DNA from: an uncultured Clostridia bacterium
Lineage (GTDB): Bacteria; Bacillota; Clostridia; Christensenellales; Borkfalkiaceae
NCBI GenBank assembly: GCA_947627575.1
Contig: CANQWN010000001.1
Location: 124,001 to 188,000, forward strand
Reading direction: 5' to 3'
DNA: 64,000 nt
Below are positions 24,808-35,900 of this stretch, in pieces (the stretch's first letter is position 1; each line of letters starts with the position of its first letter). The notes beneath the pieces were generated by a model. It searched no databases, was not told where the DNA came from, and saw nothing but the letters and a program-made list of their open reading frames with translations. The position numbers and the translations under genes are program-made.

Positions 24808-25530
24808 ATGCAAAAAAAGGAACAGCTTTACGAAGGCAAGGCAAAAAAGGTTTACGCCACCGAAAACCCCGATTACGTCATAGTTTCATATAAAGATGAC
24901 GCAACGGCGTTCAACGGACTTAAAAAAGGCACAATTGCCGGCAAGGGCGTAATTAACAACAAAATGAGCAATATGATGATGCAGATGCTTGAAAAGAAAG
25001 GCATTCCCACTCATTTCGTAGAGCAGATTGACGACAGAAATACCGTCGTCAAAAAAGTTCAGATAGTTCCGCTGGAAGTTATAATCAGAAACGTCGCCGC
25101 GGGTAGCTTTTCAAAGAGATACGGCGTTCCCGAAGGCACAAAATTTACGGCGCCCACAATAGAGTTTTCTTACAAGAACGACGAGTTGGGCGACCCGCTT
25201 ATCAACGATTATCACGCGCTTGCGCTTAACCTTGCAACGGAGAAGGAAATAGATACGATAAAGAAGATGGCTTTCGCCGTAAACGAAGCGATGAAAGAAT
25301 TTTTCAAACAGCTTCATATCGATCTTATAGATTTCAAGCTGGAATTCGGACGTTACAAGGGCGAAATAGTTCTTGCGGACGAAATATCCCCCGATACCTG
25401 CCGTTTCTGGGAAGCGGATACGTGGGATACCACAAAGCACGTAAGTCTTGACAAGGACAGATTCCGTCGCGATCTCGGCGGCGTTGAAGACGCATATCAC
25501 GAAATTTTCAAACGTTTGACGGGAGAATAA
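24808..25530 (+). CDS. purC: SAICAR synthetase PurC
   Basis: 240 residues, normal length. Joins aspartate to CAIR with [15 protein letters not shown] is the ATP-binding N-terminus, [21 protein letters not shown] and [10 protein letters not shown]... [14 protein letters not shown] the substrate and metal-binding segments. ATG 24808 has AAGGAG 9 bases upstream. The next gene begins three bases after its stop. Confidence 0.97.
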   Translation: MQKKEQLYEGKAKKVYATENPDYVIVSYKDDATAFNGLKKGTIAGKGVINNKMSNMMMQMLEKKGIPTHFVEQIDDRNTVVKKVQIVPLEVIIRNVAAGSFSKRYGVPEGTKFTAPTIEFSYKNDELGDPLINDYHALALNLATEKEIDTIKKMAFAVNEAMKEFFKQLHIDLIDFKLEFGRYKGEIVLADEISPDTCRFWEADTWDTTKHVSLDKDRFRRDLGGVEDAYHEIFKRLTGE

Positions 25531-25533
25531 TTT

Positions 25534-26955
25534 ATGGGCGGATTCTTCGGCGCAGTCAAAAAGACGGACGCCGTTTTCGACGTATTTATAGGCGCCGATT
25601 ATCACTCGCACCTCGGCACAAAGAGAGGCGGTATGGCGGCATATAACGCGGAAATAGGCTTACAGCGTGAAATACATAATATAGAAAACGCGCCTTTCAG
25701 AACAAAATTCGAGAAAGTGGTTTCAGAAATGAAAGGCAATGCTGCTATAGGCTGTATAAGCGATACCGATCCTCAACCCCTTATAATGGTTTCAAAAGTA
25801 GGAACGTACGCAATCTGCACCATAGGCATAATAAACAATGCCGATGAAATCATGAGAGAAATTCTCGGTCACGGTGGCTATTTCGACGCTATGACGGGGA
25901 GTAAGGTGAATGCAAACGAAATGGTTGCGGCGCTCATAAACAGCCAAAGCAATTATGTGGAGGGTATTCGCTACGCACAGGAAAAGATAGTTGGTACGGC
26001 TTCCATATTGCTTTTAACGGACAGAGGCACTATTATCGCCGCGCGCGATAAAATGGGCAGGCTACCAATACAGATAGGCAAGAGCGACGACGGCTATTGC
26101 GCCTCGTTTGAAAGTTTTGCATACAGAAAGTTGGGCTACGGCGATGTGCGCGAACTTGGACCCGGGGAAATTGTAGAACTCTCCGCCGACGGTATAAAAC
26201 AGCTTTCGCCGCCGGGTAAAGAAATGCGTATCTGTGCCTTTCTTTGGTCGTATTACGGGTATCCTACGTCCAGCTATGAGGGAGTGAATGTGGAGGTAAT
26301 GCGTTGTAAAAACGGCGAGATTTTTGCGAAAAACGACGCAAAAACACACGACATTCATGCAATCGATTATGTCGGCGGCGTTCCCGATTCTGGCACTCCG
26401 CATGCAATAGGCTATGCAAACGCCTGCAAAGTGCCCTTTGCACGTCCTTATATAAAATATACGCCCACATGGTCGCGCAGTTTTATGCCCGTTAATCAGT
26501 CGGAGCGCAACAAGGTTGCAAAAATGAAACTGATTCCGGTCCACGAATTCATAGAGGGTAAAAGATTGCTTCTTGTCGATGACTCTATAGTGCGTGGCAC
26601 CCAACTTAAAGAGACGGTAGATTTTCTTTATTCTCACGGCGCAAAGGCAGTTCACATGCGTTCTGCTTGTCCGCCCATAATGTACGGCTGTAAATATCTT
26701 AATTTTTCGCGTTCTTCAAGCGATATGGATTTGATTACGCGCCGCACCATGATGGAACTTGAGGGTGAAGAAGCCGTAAAACATATGGACGAGTATGCAG
26801 ATTCAAATTCCGAACGCGGCAAAGCCATGCGCAAGGCAATCTGCGATAAATTCCAGTTCGAATCTCTGGAATTCCAATCTATAAACGGACTTATCGAGGC
26901 GATAGGATTGGAGCCTTGTAAGCTCTGCACATATTGTTGGACAGGAAAAGAATAG
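25534..26955 (+). CDS. PurF-like amidophosphoribosyltransferase paralogue lacking the N-terminal catalytic Cys
   Basis: 473 residues. It aligns end to end with PurF: an N-terminal Ntn-type glutaminase fold and a C-terminal type I phosphoribosyltransferase fold with the PRPP motif LLLVDDSIVRGT (about 346-357). The protein begins MGGFFGAV where PurF has a Cys exposed by processing (CGVFGV); no other N-terminal Cys or propeptide is available, so glutamine hydrolysis by the usual route is not possible. Instead it has a C-terminal cluster Cys462, Cys465, Cys468 (CKLCTYC), possibly metal-binding. Homologues of this form next to or apart from true purF are, to my memory, annotated simply as amidophosphoribosyltransferase in Clostridia and Bacteroidia. 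Ammonia-dependent activity or a regulatory role is inference. Confidence 0.88.
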   Translation: MGGFFGAVKKTDAVFDVFIGADYHSHLGTKRGGMAAYNAEIGLQREIHNIENAPFRTKFEKVVSEMKGNAAIGCISDTDPQPLIMVSKVGTYAICTIGIINNADEIMREILGHGGYFDAMTGSKVNANEMVAALINSQSNYVEGIRYAQEKIVGTASILLLTDRGTIIAARDKMGRLPIQIGKSDDGYCASFESFAYRKLGYGDVRELGPGEIVELSADGIKQLSPPGKEMRICAFLWSYYGYPTSSYEGVNVEVMRCKNGEIFAKNDAKTHDIHAIDYVGGVPDSGTPHAIGYANACKVPFARPYIKYTPTWSRSFMPVNQSERNKVAKMKLIPVHEFIEGKRLLLVDDSIVRGTQLKETVDFLYSHGAKAVHMRSACPPIMYGCKYLNFSRSSSDMDLITRRTMMELEGEEAVKHMDEYADSNSERGKAMRKAICDKFQFESLEFQSINGLIEAIGLEPCKLCTYCWTGKE

Positions 26956-26975
26956 ACTTCGTCGGGGAAACATAT

Positions 26976-28388
26976 ATGGATGAAATTCAAGGAGAAATCC
27001 ATGAGGAATGCGGCGTTTTCGGCGTGTATTCGCAGGAAAACCGCAACGTCGCAAGCACTGTTTATTACGGCTTATATGCGTTACAGCACCGCGGACAGGA
27101 ATCAAGCGGTATCGCCGTGGCGTATGCAAATAAAATTTTATACTACAAAGGTATGGGGCTTGTTGCGGATGTGTTTGCAAACGGCAACCTTGAAAAACTT
27201 CCCGAGGGCGATATAGCTATCGGGCACGTCCGCTATTCCACGACGGGCGCAAGCCAGCTTCTTAACGCGCAACCCGTAGTATTTACGGGCAAATGCGGCA
27301 AGATGGCGGTTGCGCACAACGGCAACCTTATCAATACCAAACAGCTCCGCGACGAACTTATCGCAGACAACGCCGTTTTTCAGACTTCAATCGATTCCGA
27401 GGTAATCGCTATCCTCATCAACAGCCTGTCCGACGGCGATATTTTGCAAGGAGTAAAACGCGCCTGTTCCAAACTTAAAGGTTCCTATGCGCTGGTAATT
27501 ATGACGGCGGATAAACTCATTGCCGTGCGCGACCCGTACGGCATACGTCCCCTTTGCATAGGCACCACCATAACCGACGTTGTGGTTGCAAGCGAAACGT
27601 GCGCACTCGACGCCGTTGGCGCAAACTTCCTGCGGGACGTAAAGGCGGGCGAGATAGTAGTTATCGACAGCAACGGCATACATTCGCATATGATGGACAA
27701 CCTGCCCGAAAAGACGAGTATGTGTATTTTCGAATATGTGTATTTTGCACGTCACGATACCGTTCTCGACGGGTACAGCGTATATGAGGCGCGTAAACTT
27801 GCAGGTAAATTGCTTGCAAAAAATTATCCCGTAAAGGCAGATCTCGTTTCAGGCGTGCCCGATTCCGGCAATGTTGCCGCCCGCGGCTACGCGGAGGAAA
27901 GCGGTATTCCGTTTGTCGAAGCGTTGGCGAGAAACAGATACGTTGGCAGAACCTTCATTCAGCCCGACCAAATGCAGAGGGAAAACAGTTTAAGCGTTAA
28001 AATGAACCCTTTGCGCTCCAACATACGCGGTAAGAGAGTTATTCTTATAGACGATTCCATAGTCCGCGGCACCACTATGCGCAAGATAATCAAGATGTTG
28101 CGCGACGCCGGTGCGACGGAAGTTCACGTAAGAATTTGTTCACCAATAATAAAGCATCCCTGCCATCTCGGCATAGATATCCAAACGTATTCCCAACTTA
28201 TAGGCGCGTACAAAAACGAGGACCAGATTTGCAAGGCTTTGGGCGCGGACAGCGTAAGATATCTTTCTATAGATCAACTTCTCGAATCCTGCCACGGCGT
28301 GGACGGCGGTTTTTGTTTGGGATGTTTCAACGGACAATATCCTTATCCGCTCGGCGAATACGAAACGGATAAACTTAAATTAGAATAA
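26976..28388 (+). CDS. purF: amidophosphoribosyltransferase PurF (canonical)
   Basis: 470 residues from ATG 26976 (CGGGGAAA upstream). First committed step of purine synthesis: PRPP + glutamine to phosphoribosylamine. An 11-residue propeptide (MDEIQGEIHEE) precedes the catalytic Cys12 in CGVFGVYS, as in the Bacillus type that is processed. The PRPP loop is VILIDDSIVRGTT. Cysteines in SMCIFEYVYFAR, HPCHLGID and FCLGCFNG correspond to the ligands of the Bacillus PurF 4Fe-4S cluster. It lies directly downstream of a paralogue that lacks the catalytic Cys. Confidence 0.97.
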   Translation: MDEIQGEIHEECGVFGVYSQENRNVASTVYYGLYALQHRGQESSGIAVAYANKILYYKGMGLVADVFANGNLEKLPEGDIAIGHVRYSTTGASQLLNAQPVVFTGKCGKMAVAHNGNLINTKQLRDELIADNAVFQTSIDSEVIAILINSLSDGDILQGVKRACSKLKGSYALVIMTADKLIAVRDPYGIRPLCIGTTITDVVVASETCALDAVGANFLRDVKAGEIVVIDSNGIHSHMMDNLPEKTSMCIFEYVYFARHDTVLDGYSVYEARKLAGKLLAKNYPVKADLVSGVPDSGNVAARGYAEESGIPFVEALARNRYVGRTFIQPDQMQRENSLSVKMNPLRSNIRGKRVILIDDSIVRGTTMRKIIKMLRDAGATEVHVRICSPIIKHPCHLGIDIQTYSQLIGAYKNEDQICKALGADSVRYLSIDQLLESCHGVDGGFCLGCFNGQYPYPLGEYETDKLKLE

Positions 28389-28408
28389 TAAAACGCAAGA
28401 GGTAATGT

Positions 28409-29428
28409 ATGGCAATTTCCTATAAAGACAGCGGCGTAGACGTAGAGAGAGGATACGAAGCGGTTAAACTTATGCGCCGCCACGTGCAAACAACTTATAA
28501 CGAGAACGTTTTAGGCGATTTGGGTTCGTTCGGCGGCTTTTATGCAATGCCGAAAGGAATGAAGGAACCCGTGCTTGTTTCAGGTACGGACGGCGTTGGT
28601 ACAAAGCTGAAATATGCGTTTATTTCCGATAAGCACGATACGATAGGCATAGACGCCGTGGCGATGTGCGTAAACGATATCGTTTGTCAGGGCGCAAAGC
28701 CGTTGTTTTTCCTCGATTATTTTGCCACGGGTAAACTCAGCCCCGAAAAGGTTGCTACCGTGGTTTCGGGGATAGCAGAAGGCTGCAGGCAGTCCGGCGC
28801 GGCTTTGGTAGGCGGCGAAACCGCCGAAATGCCGGGGTTTTATGCCGACGGAGAGTATGACATCGCCGGCTTTGCGGTAGGCGTAGTGGACAAGAAGAAG
28901 ATTATAAACGGCAGCAAGATAAAATCAGGCGACGTCCTTATAGGTTTGAAGTCCAGCGGGGTACATTCCAACGGCTATTCGTTGGTGAGAAAGCTGTTCG
29001 GCGAAGATAAAGCTACGCTTGAAACTTATGACGAAGAGTTGGGTTGCAAGCCCATAGACATTTTGCTTGCGCCGACCAGAATTTATGTAAAAAGTATACT
29101 CGCTTTAATCGAAAAGGTAAAAGTAAAGGGTATAGCCCATATTACAGGCGGCGGATTTATAGAAAATATTCCCCGCATTTTCCCCGAGGGGATAGGTTGC
29201 AGGATAGATACGGCGTCTTATGAAGTTCCCGCCGTGTTCAAAGTTATGCAAAAGCGCGCCGGCATCAAAAAAGAGCAGATGTACAACACCTTCAATATGG
29301 GTATCGGTATGGTTGTCTGCGTAGCCGACAAAGACGTTGACGCGGCTATTTCCCAACTTGAAAGCACGGGGGAAAAGTGCGTTGTATTGGGTAAGACGAT
29401 AAAGGGAGCAGGGGTAAAGCTGAAATGA
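28409..29428 (+). CDS. purM: phosphoribosylformylglycinamidine cyclo-ligase PurM
   Basis: 339 residues. Converts FGAM to AIR with ATP. SGTDGVGTKLKYA, AMCVNDIVCQGAKPLFFLDYFATG, GGETAEMPGFY and the C-terminal GGGFIENIPRIFPEG are diagnostic. ATG 28409 has AAGAGG upstream. The stop overlaps the purN start (ATGA). Confidence 0.97.
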   Translation: MAISYKDSGVDVERGYEAVKLMRRHVQTTYNENVLGDLGSFGGFYAMPKGMKEPVLVSGTDGVGTKLKYAFISDKHDTIGIDAVAMCVNDIVCQGAKPLFFLDYFATGKLSPEKVATVVSGIAEGCRQSGAALVGGETAEMPGFYADGEYDIAGFAVGVVDKKKIINGSKIKSGDVLIGLKSSGVHSNGYSLVRKLFGEDKATLETYDEELGCKPIDILLAPTRIYVKSILALIEKVKVKGIAHITGGGFIENIPRIFPEGIGCRIDTASYEVPAVFKVMQKRAGIKKEQMYNTFNMGIGMVVCVADKDVDAAISQLESTGEKCVVLGKTIKGAGVKLK

Positions 29429-30042
29429 AAAAAATCGCGGTGTTCGCTTCGGGCGGAGGTACGGATTTTCAGTCGGTTATCGACGCCAATGAAAGTTGCA
29501 AATTCTGCGAAATTGCTTGCCTTATAGCTTCCAAACCCGGCATAGGGGCGATAGAGAGAGCCGAAAAGCACGGAATACCGCACGCCGTGTTTGCCAAAGC
29601 CGATTATCCCGATCTTGAAAAGCTGTATTCCGACCTTACCGGACTTCTCGAAGGTTACGGGGTAGACTATATCGTTTTGGCGGGTTGGCTTAAAATAATT
29701 CCCGATAGTTTTATCGAAAGATTTCGCGATAGGATGATAAATATTCATCCGTCGCTTATTCCGGCATTTTGCGGCGCGGGATATTACGGGCTTAAAGTGC
29801 ATAAGGCGGTTATAGAGTACGGCGCCAAGGTTTCCGGCTGTACGGTTCATTTCGTTGACGAGGTGCCGGACGGCGGAGCCATAATTGCTCAACGCACCGT
29901 AAATGTTGACGTAAACGACACGCCAGAAAGTTTGCAGGAAAAGATACTTGCAGAGGAACATAAACTTTTGCCGTATTGCACGCGAAAATTGTGCGAGGGC
30001 AAGATAATCAAAGACGGAAGAAAAGTAACAATTTCAGATTGA
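29425..30042 (+). CDS. purN: phosphoribosylglycinamide formyltransferase PurN
   Basis: 205 residues. Transfers a formyl group from 10-formyl-THF to GAR. ASGGGTDFQSVIDA binds the substrate phosphate; the catalytic Asn-His pair is in INIHPSLIP and the catalytic Asp in HFVDEVPDGGAI. A Phe-Cys (PAFCGAGYYG) replaces the more common PAFxG-MYG wording. Translationally coupled to purM by a 4-base overlap. Confidence 0.95.
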   Translation: MKKIAVFASGGGTDFQSVIDANESCKFCEIACLIASKPGIGAIERAEKHGIPHAVFAKADYPDLEKLYSDLTGLLEGYGVDYIVLAGWLKIIPDSFIERFRDRMINIHPSLIPAFCGAGYYGLKVHKAVIEYGAKVSGCTVHFVDEVPDGGAIIAQRTVNVDVNDTPESLQEKILAEEHKLLPYCTRKLCEGKIIKDGRKVTISD

Positions 30043-30051
30043 GGTGAAAAT

Positions 30052-31671
30052 ATGGAAATGAAGAAAAGAGCGCTTGTAAGCGTATCGGATAAAACCGGCG
30101 TAGTTGAATTTTGCAAAGGACTTGTAGAAAACGGGTTTGAAATAATATCTACGGGCGGTACGGCGAAAGCGCTTAAAGACGCGGGACTTAAAGTTATAGG
30201 TATTTCGGAAATCACGGGCTTCCCCGAATGTCTTGACGGAAGGGTAAAAACTTTGCACCCCAACGTGCATGCGGGCTTGCTTGCCATCCGTTCAAATCCA
30301 GAACATATGGCGCAACTTGAAAAACTTAACATAAACACCATAGATATCGTCTGCGTAAACCTCTATCCCTTCAAAGCCACTTTGCAGAAGGGCGCGGATT
30401 TTGCAACCTGTATCGAAAATATAGATATAGGCGGCCCCACAATGATAAGGGCGGCGGCAAAAAATTATCAGGATGTTGCGGTTATCGTCGATCCCCGAGA
30501 TTACGGAAAGGTTATCGATGAATTGAAAGCCGGCGGGGTTACTTTAGAGACGAAGAAATATCTTCAATATAAAGTTTTTGCGCATACGGCGGTCTATGAC
30601 AGCCTCATTTCCAATTACCTCGCTTCGCAGTTGGGCATAACGTTCCCCGAAGAGGTTACTTTCGCGTACGAAAAGGCGCAGGATATGCGCTACGGCGAAA
30701 ATCCCCAACAGCAAGCCGTATTTTATAACGAACAGTTTATCCGCCGCGGTTCGCTTTCTTCGGCAAAGCAACTTTGGGGAAAAGAACTTTCTTACAACAA
30801 CATAAACGACGCAAACGGCGCGCTTGAACTTCTTAAAGAGTTCGGCGACCAACCCGCGGTAGTTGCCTGCAAACACGCAAATCCCTGCGGCGTAGGCACC
30901 GGCAGCGACGTACACGAAGCGTATATGCGCGCGTATAATTCCGATCCCGTTTCCGTATTCGGCGGTATACTTGCAATAAGCGGAACGGTGGACGAAGCTA
31001 CCGCAACGGAAATAAATAAAATATTTATAGAGATAGTTATGGCGCCCGACTATACGCCGAAGGCGCTTGAAATACTTAAAAGCAAAAAGAATATCAGGCT
31101 TTTGCAGATCGAGGATATTTCCGCAAAGCGTGAAAGCACCGCTTACGATATGAAAAAAGTTTACGGCGGGTTGCTTGTCCAACAATATGACGAAAGTCTT
31201 ATACGCAATGAGGATGAGGGGCTGTTTACCCGTAAAGCCTCTGTTGAAACCACCGTGCTTCCCGGAGGCAAACAGAAAACCGTATACGGTTTGGGCGTAG
31301 TTACCGACCGCGCCCCTACGGCGGAGGAAACGGAAGCGTTGAAATTTGCGTGGAAAGTTGTGAAATATACCAAATCCAATGCGATAGTTATAGGTAAATG
31401 CGGCAGAACCACCGGTATAGGTATGGGGCAGACCAACCGCATATGGGCGGCGCAACAGGCAATTGCCCATGCGGGCGCCGAGGCGAAAGGTTCTGTTATG
31501 GCTTCGGATGCGTTTTTCCCTTTCCCCGATTGCGTGGAAGAATGTGTAAAGGCAGGTATTACGGCTATAATCCAGCCGGGCGGTTCCATTCAGGACAAGG
31601 CTTCGGTAGAGGCGTGCAACGCCGCGGGCATAGCAATGGTATTTGTAGGCGACAGACATTTCAAACACTGA
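30052..31671 (+). CDS. purH: bifunctional AICAR transformylase/IMP cyclohydrolase PurH
   Basis: 539 residues, about 25 longer than the common form. The N-terminal MGS-like cyclohydrolase domain (about 1-195: [43 protein letters not shown]) is followed by the transformylase domain with the catalytic [10 protein letters not shown] and the late SDAFFPFPD and QPGGSIQD segments. It performs the last two steps to IMP. GAGGTG precedes ATG 30052; an in-frame ATG two codons later is equally compatible. Confidence 0.97.
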   Translation: MEMKKRALVSVSDKTGVVEFCKGLVENGFEIISTGGTAKALKDAGLKVIGISEITGFPECLDGRVKTLHPNVHAGLLAIRSNPEHMAQLEKLNINTIDIVCVNLYPFKATLQKGADFATCIENIDIGGPTMIRAAAKNYQDVAVIVDPRDYGKVIDELKAGGVTLETKKYLQYKVFAHTAVYDSLISNYLASQLGITFPEEVTFAYEKAQDMRYGENPQQQAVFYNEQFIRRGSLSSAKQLWGKELSYNNINDANGALELLKEFGDQPAVVACKHANPCGVGTGSDVHEAYMRAYNSDPVSVFGGILAISGTVDEATATEINKIFIEIVMAPDYTPKALEILKSKKNIRLLQIEDISAKRESTAYDMKKVYGGLLVQQYDESLIRNEDEGLFTRKASVETTVLPGGKQKTVYGLGVVTDRAPTAEETEALKFAWKVVKYTKSNAIVIGKCGRTTGIGMGQTNRIWAAQQAIAHAGAEAKGSVMASDAFFPFPDCVEECVKAGITAIIQPGGSIQDKASVEACNAAGIAMVFVGDRHFKH

Positions 31672-31692
31672 CATACGGCTTGAAGGTAATAT

Positions 31693-32976
31693 ATGAACGT
31701 TCTTGTAATTGGTAACGGCGGTAGGGAACACGCCATATTGCTTGCATTGAGAAAAAGTAAGCGCGTAGAAAAACTTTATTGTATGAAAGGCAACGCAGGC
31801 ACCGCCCGCATAGCCGAAAACGTAGACGTCGATTATATGAACGTTGCGGCGGTTACGGAATATGCCGCGGCACATCCCGAAATCGATTATTATGTCGTAA
31901 CGCCGGACGACCCGCTTGCTATCGGACTTGTAGACGCGCTTGAAAGTATGGGCAAGCGCTGTTTCGGGCCGAGAAGAAACGCCGCCGTAATCGAATCGAG
32001 CAAGGCTTTCGCCAAGCAACTTATGAAAAAGTATAAAATTCCTACGGCGGAATACGAAATTTTCGATGATTACGATAAGGCGCTTGCATATGTAAAATCT
32101 CACGGCGCGCCCATTGTGCTTAAAGCGGACGGGCTTGCTTTGGGCAAAGGCGTGCTTGTCTGCCAGACAACCGAACAGGCGGAAGAGGGGCTTAAAGAGA
32201 TAATGCTTGATAAGGCGTTCGGCGCGGCAGGCAACAAGATAGTTATAGAAGAATGTCTTAAAGGGCTTAAATACAATCCCGGCGAAGAAGTTTCAGTACT
32301 TGCGTTTACGGACGGTAAAACAATCGTTCCAATGATAACGTCCTGCGATCATAAGCGGGCGTATGACGGCGATAAGGGGCTGAATACAGGGGGTATGGGG
32401 ACTTTTTCACCCTGCCCTTTCTGGAATAAAAAACTTGAAAAGCAAGTGCTTAAAAAGATAATGATTCCCACAATGAAGGCGATGAACGCCGAAGGGCGCA
32501 CGTTTAAAGGTTGCCTCTATTTCGGGCTTATGCGTACAGATAAGGGTATGAAAGTTGTGGAATACAATTCCCGCTTCGGCGACCCCGAAACGCAGGTAGT
32601 ACTGCCTATGCTGAAAACCGATCTGATGGATATATTCGAAGCGGTGACGGAAGAAAGGCTTGCGGATATTAATATCGAGTGGGAAGACGGCGCTTGCGTA
32701 TGCGTTGTTCTTGCCAGCGGCGGATATCCCGTAAGTTATAAAAAAGGTATGCCCATAACTATAGGCGACGTGGGCGAAGACGTAACGCTTATCCATGCCG
32801 GCACGGCTATCAAAGACGGACAGCTTGTAACCAACGGCGGCAGAGTTTTGGACGTTGTTGCGAAAGGCGCGGATATAAACGAAGCGCGCGCAAAGGCGTA
32901 CGAGGCGGTAGGCAAAATTTCTTGGGAAAATATGAGTTTCAGAAACGATATAGGACTTAAATACCGCGAAGGTTGA
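31693..32976 (+). CDS. purD: phosphoribosylamine--glycine ligase PurD
   Basis: 427 residues, ATP-grasp enzyme that makes GAR from phosphoribosylamine and glycine. VIGNGGREHAI at the N-terminus, the ATP-grasp loop APIVLKADGLALGKGV, GEEVSVLAFTDG and the metal-binding NSRFGDPETQVVLP are present. It follows purH by 21 bases and ends in the sequence AAGGTTGA just before the purL ATG. Confidence 0.97.
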   Translation: MNVLVIGNGGREHAILLALRKSKRVEKLYCMKGNAGTARIAENVDVDYMNVAAVTEYAAAHPEIDYYVVTPDDPLAIGLVDALESMGKRCFGPRRNAAVIESSKAFAKQLMKKYKIPTAEYEIFDDYDKALAYVKSHGAPIVLKADGLALGKGVLVCQTTEQAEEGLKEIMLDKAFGAAGNKIVIEECLKGLKYNPGEEVSVLAFTDGKTIVPMITSCDHKRAYDGDKGLNTGGMGTFSPCPFWNKKLEKQVLKKIMIPTMKAMNAEGRTFKGCLYFGLMRTDKGMKVVEYNSRFGDPETQVVLPMLKTDLMDIFEAVTEERLADINIEWEDGACVCVVLASGGYPVSYKKGMPITIGDVGEDVTLIHAGTAIKDGQLVTNGGRVLDVVAKGADINEARAKAYEAVGKISWENMSFRNDIGLKYREG

Positions 32977-32978
32977 TT

Positions 32979-35900
32979 ATGATATACAGGATTTTCGTAG
33001 AAAAGAAAGAAAACTTGCAGGCGAAACAAATAAAAGAAGATTTGCGTAACCTTCTTAAAATATCGGTAAGCGACGTACGTCAACTTTTAAGGTATGATGT
33101 GGAAGGCATATCCGCCGAAGAATTCGAGGCTGCGGTGCCTTGCGTTTTTTCCGAACCGCCCGTAGACAAAGTTTACAGGGAAAATGTTGATTTCGGTAAA
33201 GATTACAGCGTTTTTGCCATCGCATATCTCACGGGGCAGTACGATCAGCGCGCGGACAGCGCGGCGCAGTGCGTTCAATTGCTTACGCAGAAGGAAAGAC
33301 CTTTGATTAAATGCGCAAAAGTATACGCGGTAAAGGGCGCCACTGCGGAACAAATAGAGAAAATTAAAAAACACCTTATCAACCCCGTCGAAAGCGAGGA
33401 GGTTTCGCTTGAAAAGCCCGTTTCTTTGGCGCACGTCGCCGTTGAAGCGGAACCCGTTGCCACAGTTTGCGGCTTCAACGATTTCACGGAAGAAGAAATT
33501 GCCGCGTATCATGCGAAAATGGGACTTGCCATGTCGGTTGAAGATCTCGTTTTCGTCCGCGACTATTTCGTTAAAGAGGGCAGATGCCCAACCGAAACCG
33601 AAATAAAAGTTATAGATACATATTGGTCAGACCATTGCCGCCACACTACTTTTGCCACCGAACTTAAAAACGTAAAAATAAGCGGCGACAATGCGAAGGT
33701 CGACGAGGCATATAAGCTGTATAAAGATTTATTTGCCGAACTTTATAAAGACAGGCAGGATAAATATCCCTGTCTTATGGATATAGCCACGATAGCCGTA
33801 AAAAAACTTAAAAAAGACGGCAAACTCGATAATCTTGACGAATCGGATGAAATCAACGCCTGTTCTATTAAGGTTGACGCCGTTCTTGACGGAAAAAAGG
33901 AAAAATATACCGTAATGTTTAAGAACGAAACGCACAATCACCCGACGGAGATAGAACCTTTCGGCGGCGCGGCTACATGTCTGGGCGGCGCAATCCGCGA
34001 TCCGCTTTCTGGCAGGACTTACGTCTTGCAGTCTATGCGCGTTACGGGGTGCGCCGATCCCACCGAACCTATCGAAAATACTCTTGCGGGTAAATTGCCG
34101 CAGAGAATTATAACAAAGACGGCGGCTTCCGGGTTTTCGTCTTACGGCAACCAGATAGGACTTGCCACCGGGCAGGTAGAGGAAGTATATCACGAGGGAT
34201 ATAAAGCCAAAAGGCTTGAAACGGGTTTTGTTGTAGCCGGTGCAAAATCGGATATGATTTACCGCGAAAAGCCCGTAAAAGGCGACGTTATCATACTTTT
34301 GGGCGGCGAAACGGGCAGGGACGGTTGCGGCGGCGCAACCGGCTCTTCCAAGGCGCACGATAAAAAATCCGTTCAGACTTGCGGTGCGGAAGTTCAGAAA
34401 GGCAACGCGCTTACCGAACGTAAGTTGCAACGCCTGTTTATGAACAAGCGCGCAACCTTAATGATAAAAAAATGCAACGATTTCGGCGCGGGCGGCGTTT
34501 CGGTAGCTATAGGCGAACTTGCCGACGGGCTTGTTATCCAACTTGATAAAGTTCCCAAAAAGTACGAGGGGCTTTCGGGGACGGAGCTTGCCATTTCGGA
34601 ATCGCAGGAGAGAATGGCGGTTGTAGTTGCGGCAAAGGACGCAGACGCGTTTATTTCGCTTGCCGCCGAGGAAAATCTTTCCGCCACGGTAGTTGCGGAA
34701 GTTACCGACGACAGAAGGATGAAGATGTACCACCGCGGTAAAGCGATTGTGGACATTTCAAGGGATTTTCTCGATACAAACGGCGTAAAACAGGTTGCGG
34801 ACGTAAGTATTGAGGAAAATGTTACGGGATTTTTTGCGGAGCCCGCGCATAAAGAGTTCGGTAAAGCGTTTACCGAAGCGCTTTCTCAACTTAACGTATG
34901 TTCAAAGAAGGGACTTGCCGAAAATTTCGATTCTACAATAGGCGCAAAATCTGTGTATATGCCGTTCGGCGGCAAACGTCAGCTTACGCCCGTAATAGCT
35001 ATGGCGGCAAAATTTGTAGGAGGGGAGACGGACGATTGCACCGTTTCCGCCTATGGGTATAACCCCGAACTTATGTCGTCCTCGCCTTTCACGGGGGCAA
35101 TATATTCCATAATAACTTCAGTATCCAAAATTGTAGCGGCGGGCGGAAAATACGGCGATATACGCCTTTCGTTGCAGGAATTTTTCATGAGGTTGAGGAA
35201 CGAGCCGAAGCGTTGGGGCGTGCCCACCGCGGCGTTGTTGGGCGCGCTATATGCGCAGATCAATCTCGGTTTGGGGGCGATAGGCGGAAAAGATTCGATG
35301 AGCGGGACTTTTGAAAATATCGATGTGCCGCCCACGCTTATTTCGTTTGCTTTGGCGCCCGCAAAGGCTTCCGGATTGATTGTAAACGTGATAAAAAGGG
35401 CAGGGGAAAAATTATATCTCTTGCCTATGCGCAAAGATAAAAATTACATACCCGATTTCGGATATCTTCAAAAAATATACAGGACGGTAAACGACGGTAT
35501 CGGCAACGGTAAAATAAAGTTTGCAACCGTAGTGGAAAAGGGCGGGGTTGCCGCCGCCGTCGCAAAAAGTTGTTTCGGCAATAATTTCGGCTTTGAATTC
35601 TGTTGCGATTACGGCACGCTGTTTGCCGAAAAATACGGCGACATTATCGTAGGCGTGGAAGATACGGGCGCGATTGCCGGTATTGACAGCATATACATAG
35701 GTTCGTCCGCAGACGGCGGTTTCCGTTTCGGCGGCGATTGCGTTCCCGCCGCAGAGGCTTTGGCTTCCTATACGGGCAGGCTTGAAAGCGTATTCCCCGT
35801 TACTGCGCCCGCTGCAGGCGATGTGCCGGATTGCGATTTCAAAAAACCCGTAAAGAAATTATGCGCTTATCACGGAATTGCAAAGCCCAAAGTGTTTATA

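Noticed and set aside
30544-32103. Minus-strand open frame of 519 codons opposite purH/purD
   Set aside because: Shadow of two strongly supported genes; Tyr/His/Arg-rich composition typical of antisense frames here.
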